Source of the DNA: Marinicellulosiphila megalodicopiae
GTDB taxonomy: Bacteria; Pseudomonadota; Gammaproteobacteria; Pseudomonadales; Natronospirillaceae
Length of the DNA stretch: 64,000 nucleotides
Direction: 5' to 3'
Assembly (NCBI RefSeq): GCF_045862395.1
Contig: NZ_AP023087.1
Location: 744,001-808,000, forward strand
Below the pieces are notes generated by a model that was not told the origin of the DNA, searched no databases, and saw nothing but the letters and a program-made list of their open reading frames with translations. This document shows, one piece after another, positions 60,575 through 64,000 of the stretch (positions are counted from its first letter, which is position 1; each line of letters begins with the position of its first letter). The position numbers were made by a program, and so were the translations under genes.

Positions 60575-62386
60575 TTAAGGTGCTAATGAATAATCGTTAA
60601 CCGCAACGTCGTTACCAATTTGTTGTAACCTATCCCAGTTGTAGACATCTTCTCTTCTTTGTAATTTTCCTTGCTCATCAACATAAGCTGTCCAATAAAT
60701 TAGATAAACAGGGACAGGTTCTGGCAACTTAACGTATGTTGTCTTGCGCGTATCAATAATATTGTTAAATTTTTGTTGGCTCCAATTAGACTTGCCATCT
60801 AAAAGGGCTTGGGCAAGCTCAAGTGGCTTTTCAACACGAACACAACCAGAACTTAATGCTCGGTAATCTCTATCAAATAATTCTCTATGGTTAGTATCGT
60901 GTAGGTAAATAGCCATGTCATTTGGAAGTGCAAATTTTACAAGTCCTAATGAGCTGTTGTATCCCGATTTTTGTTTAAAATAAAACGGTAAATTATTGGG
61001 GCCAATACTATTCCAATTAATCGTAGTTGGATCTATAACTTTTGCATTTTCACCATATCCTTTTAATATTTCTATATTATGACTGGAAAGGTAATTTGGA
61101 TCTCTACGAGCTTGAGGGACTATATCTAGCAATGCAATTCGTCTTGGCACTGTCCATGTAGGATTTAATACGACTGTTTTAATCGGATCAATTAATGTAG
61201 GTGTTCTTCTATTAGGCCTTCCAACAATTACTTTCATTTTCATTATTGATGCACTATTTTCATATAAATTCAAATCAAATGCAGCCATATTAACCATAAT
61301 ATGCTTTCGACCTAATTCTTCAGGAAGTCGTCGCCAGCGTTTCATATTTAAAGCAATTTGTCTTATGAATCGTTGAGGTGGTGTTTGAAATAGTTTTCTT
61401 GTTTTAGGTCCAACTTCACCTGTCGGCTCTAATCCGTTTTGGCTTTGTATAATCTTAATACGTTCAGAAAGTATTTCGTCTAATATTTTTGCAGATTGGG
61501 AATAATCAATATCTTTAAAAAAATTTGGATATTCAATTTCAGTCGGGTTGGCTTCATCATAGAAGCTTGCTGCTTCCAAGAAATTAACTTGAGCACGAAT
61601 TAATGCAATGTCTTTGTGCTCTGAATGCAATTTAATTAACTCTCCTTTTGGTAATGGTTTCCATGTTTGAAAGCTTGAAACCAATATAAAATGATTAAAC
61701 ATTTTACGCATTGTTAAGTAACCTTCATGTTTTGGAAACAGTGCATCGATGGCTTCAAGCAATTGTTGTGCTTCAACATGTTTTATAATCCAAGCAACAA
61801 CATCATCTGTAGTTAGTCGAACTTGTTCTTCAATGGGTACCTGTACAGCTTCTGAATTATGATGATCATGATTATTCAAATCAGGCACGAAATCATTGTT
61901 AAGTGCATCTTGGACGATGCTGACAAAGGCATCGGTAACAAGCATGTCTAATTTTGTAATATCTTTAATGAATACGCTGTGTTTGTTGATTTCATTTTTG
62001 AACGGAATATCAGAATATCGATAAAAATATCGATCGTCAGCTACTGCTTCTCTCATTAATGAGATTAATTTATGCCCCTCACTTTTAAATTCTAAATTAT
62101 TAAACCAAATCATTTCATACCCAGCAGCTTGGTAAATCTCCATTACATTATTTAAATTATAAATTTTTGCTGTTTTTTGATCATATTCAATTCTAGGGGG
62201 GTTAGAAATCCAATGTTTAAGATGTTTTTCAATTAGTCCAGGAGGAAATATCGTTGTAATATTTGAATTTGCGGCAAGAGCAAAAACTAAAACACTCATA
62301 CACATAATCATTAATATAGCCGTCACCAGTATGGGTTGGGCTTTACCATTTTGTGTGGTTGTGTTGATATTTTCCCTTGAAACCAT
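60575..62386 (-). CDS. ldtD: L,D-transpeptidase, LdtD/YcbB type
   Basis: This 603-residue protein has an N-terminal membrane/signal segment (~18-40), a helical region, a peptidoglycan-binding-like domain (SERIKIIQSQNGLEPTGEVG), and a YkuD catalytic domain with Cys515 in SSGCVRV and a His in YLHDTNH. It makes 3-3 cross-links in the periplasmic cell wall. A start upstream of the hydrophobic segment fits. The order of domains and length match YcbB. Confidence 0.9.
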   Translation of the reverse strand: MVSRENINTTTQNGKAQPILVTAILMIMCMSVLVFALAANSNITTIFPPGLIEKHLKHWISNPPRIEYDQKTAKIYNLNNVMEIYQAAGYEMIWFNNLEFKSEGHKLISLMREAVADDRYFYRYSDIPFKNEINKHSVFIKDITKLDMLVTDAFVSIVQDALNNDFVPDLNNHDHHNSEAVQVPIEEQVRLTTDDVVAWIIKHVEAQQLLEAIDALFPKHEGYLTMRKMFNHFILVSSFQTWKPLPKGELIKLHSEHKDIALIRAQVNFLEAASFYDEANPTEIEYPNFFKDIDYSQSAKILDEILSERIKIIQSQNGLEPTGEVGPKTRKLFQTPPQRFIRQIALNMKRWRRLPEELGRKHIMVNMAAFDLNLYENSASIMKMKVIVGRPNRRTPTLIDPIKTVVLNPTWTVPRRIALLDIVPQARRDPNYLSSHNIEILKGYGENAKVIDPTTINWNSIGPNNLPFYFKQKSGYNSSLGLVKFALPNDMAIYLHDTNHRELFDRDYRALSSGCVRVEKPLELAQALLDGKSNWSQQKFNNIIDTRKTTYVKLPEPVPVYLIYWTAYVDEQGKLQRREDVYNWDRLQQIGNDVAVNDYSLAP

Positions 62387-62576
62387 ATTGAAACTTCTAT
62401 TTCGTAAGTGAATGTTACTTTGGAATCTTAAACTTTAAAAATTTAAGCCATTATTAAAAGTATGGCTGAGGTTTTTAAAAGTATTGTATTTTTTCGATTA
62501 TATTTTTAATTTTTAAATTAGCGCGCTGAGTTTTGTTGGCTACACTGAAAATTAAGTAATATTTATTGGAAAAAAC

Positions 62577-64000
62577 ATGAGGCGAAATGGTGAAGTGAAT
62601 AAGCAAGAAAATGTGCTTTCTGATTCTGCAAATCTTGTATCAGCAACGGATTTAAATAGCCGTATCACATTTTGTAATGATGAATTCTTAAATTACTCAG
62701 GATATGATCGTGAGGAACTAATAGGTCAGTCCCATAATATAGTTAGGCATCCTGATATGCCTCAAGTTGCTTTTAAAATGATGTGGGAGAGATTAAAAGA
62801 TAAAAAACCATGGATGGGTATAGTTAAAAATAGATGCAAAGACGGGAGCTTTTACTGGGTAAATGCATATGTAACCCCAATTTTTGAAAATGAAAATGTA
62901 ATCGGTTATGAATCGGTCAGAACAAAAGCAGATAAAAGTGAAATAAAAAGAGCTGAAAAAATATATAAAAAAATAAATGAATCTAGTCAACCCTTTGATT
63001 TGGTTTATAAAAGTTCACCATATATAGAAATATATTTAATGGTTGCTAGCATAGTTACTTTAAGTTTTACAATTAATTACTTTAGTAACCAGGTACTTCC
63101 AGTTTTTTTATCAATCTTGATTTCTGTTTTACTTGGCACAATTATGGGCGGTGTATGGATAAAAAAATATTGTGATAAACATCTAGATTCGGCAGTAAAA
63201 GTGACTGATGATAAAATTGCCCAGTATATTTATATTAATGAATCCGGCAGTTTCGGAAGATCCAAACTTGCAGGGTTGATGCGACAAAAACACCTTCATA
63301 CCGTTTTAGAAAGGCTTCGGCAGCTTGCTAATTTAGTGGATATCCGTACTTCTAAAACTCAAGAAAATTTTGTGGAAACTCAATCTCTTACCAATGAACA
63401 AAAACAACAATCGGCATTAGTTGAAAAAAATTCACATCAATTAGTCGCTGGCGTTAATTCTGTAAATGACTCTGCAAATAGTTCTAGAAAAACAACTCAA
63501 TTAACAATTCAAAATATTAAAAATAGTAATCAGCAGTTACAAAAAACAATAAACTCATTAACCCAGTTGAATACTCATATTGTCAACTCAAATGAAAAAG
63601 TTAATATTTTGGCAGAAGATTCAGATGAGATTAAAAATGTAGTTCAGGTGATTCGCTCAATTGCCGAGCAAACAAATCTTTTAGCTTTAAATGCTGCTAT
63701 TGAAGCTGCAAGGGCTGGTGAACAAGGAAGAGGATTTGCGGTAGTGGCAGATGAAGTTCGAAATTTAGCACAACGAACACAAGACAGTACCGCTTCAATT
63801 ACGCAAATTATTGATAAATTAACGATCACCACTAATGAAACTGTCACTTCAATGCAGCACTCAAAAGAGCAGTCTGAACAATGTATTTCTCAAATACATA
63901 TGGTTGAGGAGGAGCTAACACAAATCACAGGTCAAATTAATGCCATAGATGAAAAAGCATTAATGCAGGCTGAAGTGGTAGAAGATCAAACCAAGGCAAT
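62577..64000 (+). CDS. PAS-containing methyl-accepting chemotaxis protein (partial)
   Basis: The gene runs from the ATG at 62577 (GGA Shine-Dalgarno 6 bases before) off the window end, 474 codons so far. Residues ~15-120 are a PAS domain of Aer type (ITFCNDEFLNYSGYDREELIGQ, RHPDMPQVAFKMMW, DGSFYWVNAYVTPI). Two membrane segments (~150-190) follow, a HAMP-like linker, then the conserved signalling tip AIAEQTNLLALNAAIEAARAGEQGRGFAVVADE (read in parts). No periplasmic sensor domain is present; redox or oxygen sensing through a PAS cofactor is plausible. Confidence 0.9.
   Translation, partial: MRRNGEVNKQENVLSDSANLVSATDLNSRITFCNDEFLNYSGYDREELIGQSHNIVRHPDMPQVAFKMMWERLKDKKPWMGIVKNRCKDGSFYWVNAYVTPIFENENVIGYESVRTKADKSEIKRAEKIYKKINESSQPFDLVYKSSPYIEIYLMVASIVTLSFTINYFSNQVLPVFLSILISVLLGTIMGGVWIKKYCDKHLDSAVKVTDDKIAQYIYINESGSFGRSKLAGLMRQKHLHTVLERLRQLANLVDIRTSKTQENFVETQSLTNEQKQQSALVEKNSHQLVAGVNSVNDSANSSRKTTQLTIQNIKNSNQQLQKTINSLTQLNTHIVNSNEKVNILAEDSDEIKNVVQVIRSIAEQTNLLALNAAIEAARAGEQGRGFAVVADEVRNLAQRTQDSTASITQIIDKLTITTNETVTSMQHSKEQSEQCISQIHMVEEELTQITGQINAIDEKALMQAEVVEDQTKA

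Overview
The window is a piece of an AT-rich gammaproteobacterial chromosome. The rpoH-ftsX pair, a gammaproteobacterial-type 16S gene, an MshQ-like DUF6701 protein, xyloglucanase lipoproteins, a Stealth phosphotransferase and an Aer-like chemoreceptor together suggest a marine polysaccharide-degrading bacterium. I cannot name the genus from the sequence alone.

Region by region: (a) 1-6700 is a signalling island. It has two histidine kinases (one cut by the window start), a Cys-rich protein of unknown function, and a co-directional REC-PAS / small protein / HDOD / REC-HD-GYP operon. The HD-GYP domain has lost its HD metal ligands. (b) 6.7-13.4 kb holds a fatty-acid-hydroxylase-type membrane enzyme, rpoH, ftsX (with no ftsE beside it), argH, a thioredoxin-like protein and a metallo-beta-lactamase-fold lipase-like protein. 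(c) 13.4-25.6 kb holds a 13-bp minisatellite, a Stealth protein, a phytase-like lipoprotein behind a run of Pho-box-like 11-mers, and two tandem GH74 xyloglucanase lipoproteins. The GH74 pair arose by duplication: the copies share their regulatory region and N-terminal domains, but the second has a different catalytic half, and the small membrane gene upstream of it is a pseudogene. (d) 25.6-35.9 kb holds DUF1059, GFA and NDH-2 genes, a DUF1552 / DUF1587-1595-1592-1588-1585 two-gene module, arsH with a coupled membrane gene, an LRR-like protein and small genes. (e) 36-41.3 kb is accessory. A group II intron has split one copy of a palindromic repeat, whose uninterrupted copy lies 2.3 kb upstream. 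Between the copies are a small TPR/Coa1-like gene set and a truncated VapB antitoxin; a HEPN-like protein follows. (f) 41.5-53.4 kb holds an RND efflux pair, a membrane protein, a kinase-like protein with Glu at the phospho-acceptor position, an orphan MshQ-like adhesin, an SDR and a cytochrome c. (g) 53.6-59.2 kb is a complete 16S-23S-5S operon with a tRNA-less spacer. It is followed by a strongly structured, promoter- and terminator-flanked candidate small RNA. (h) 59.5-64 kb holds a prolyl aminopeptidase, an LdtD-type L,D-transpeptidase and the start of a PAS chemoreceptor.

The best candidates for something undescribed are the candidate RNA at 59,251-59,375, the intron/palindrome pair at 36,051 and 38,378-40,420, the catalytic-domain replacement in the second GH74 gene, the Pho-box-like array before the phytase-like gene, and the set of degenerate signalling proteins. 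All function calls come from reading motifs; no database search was run.
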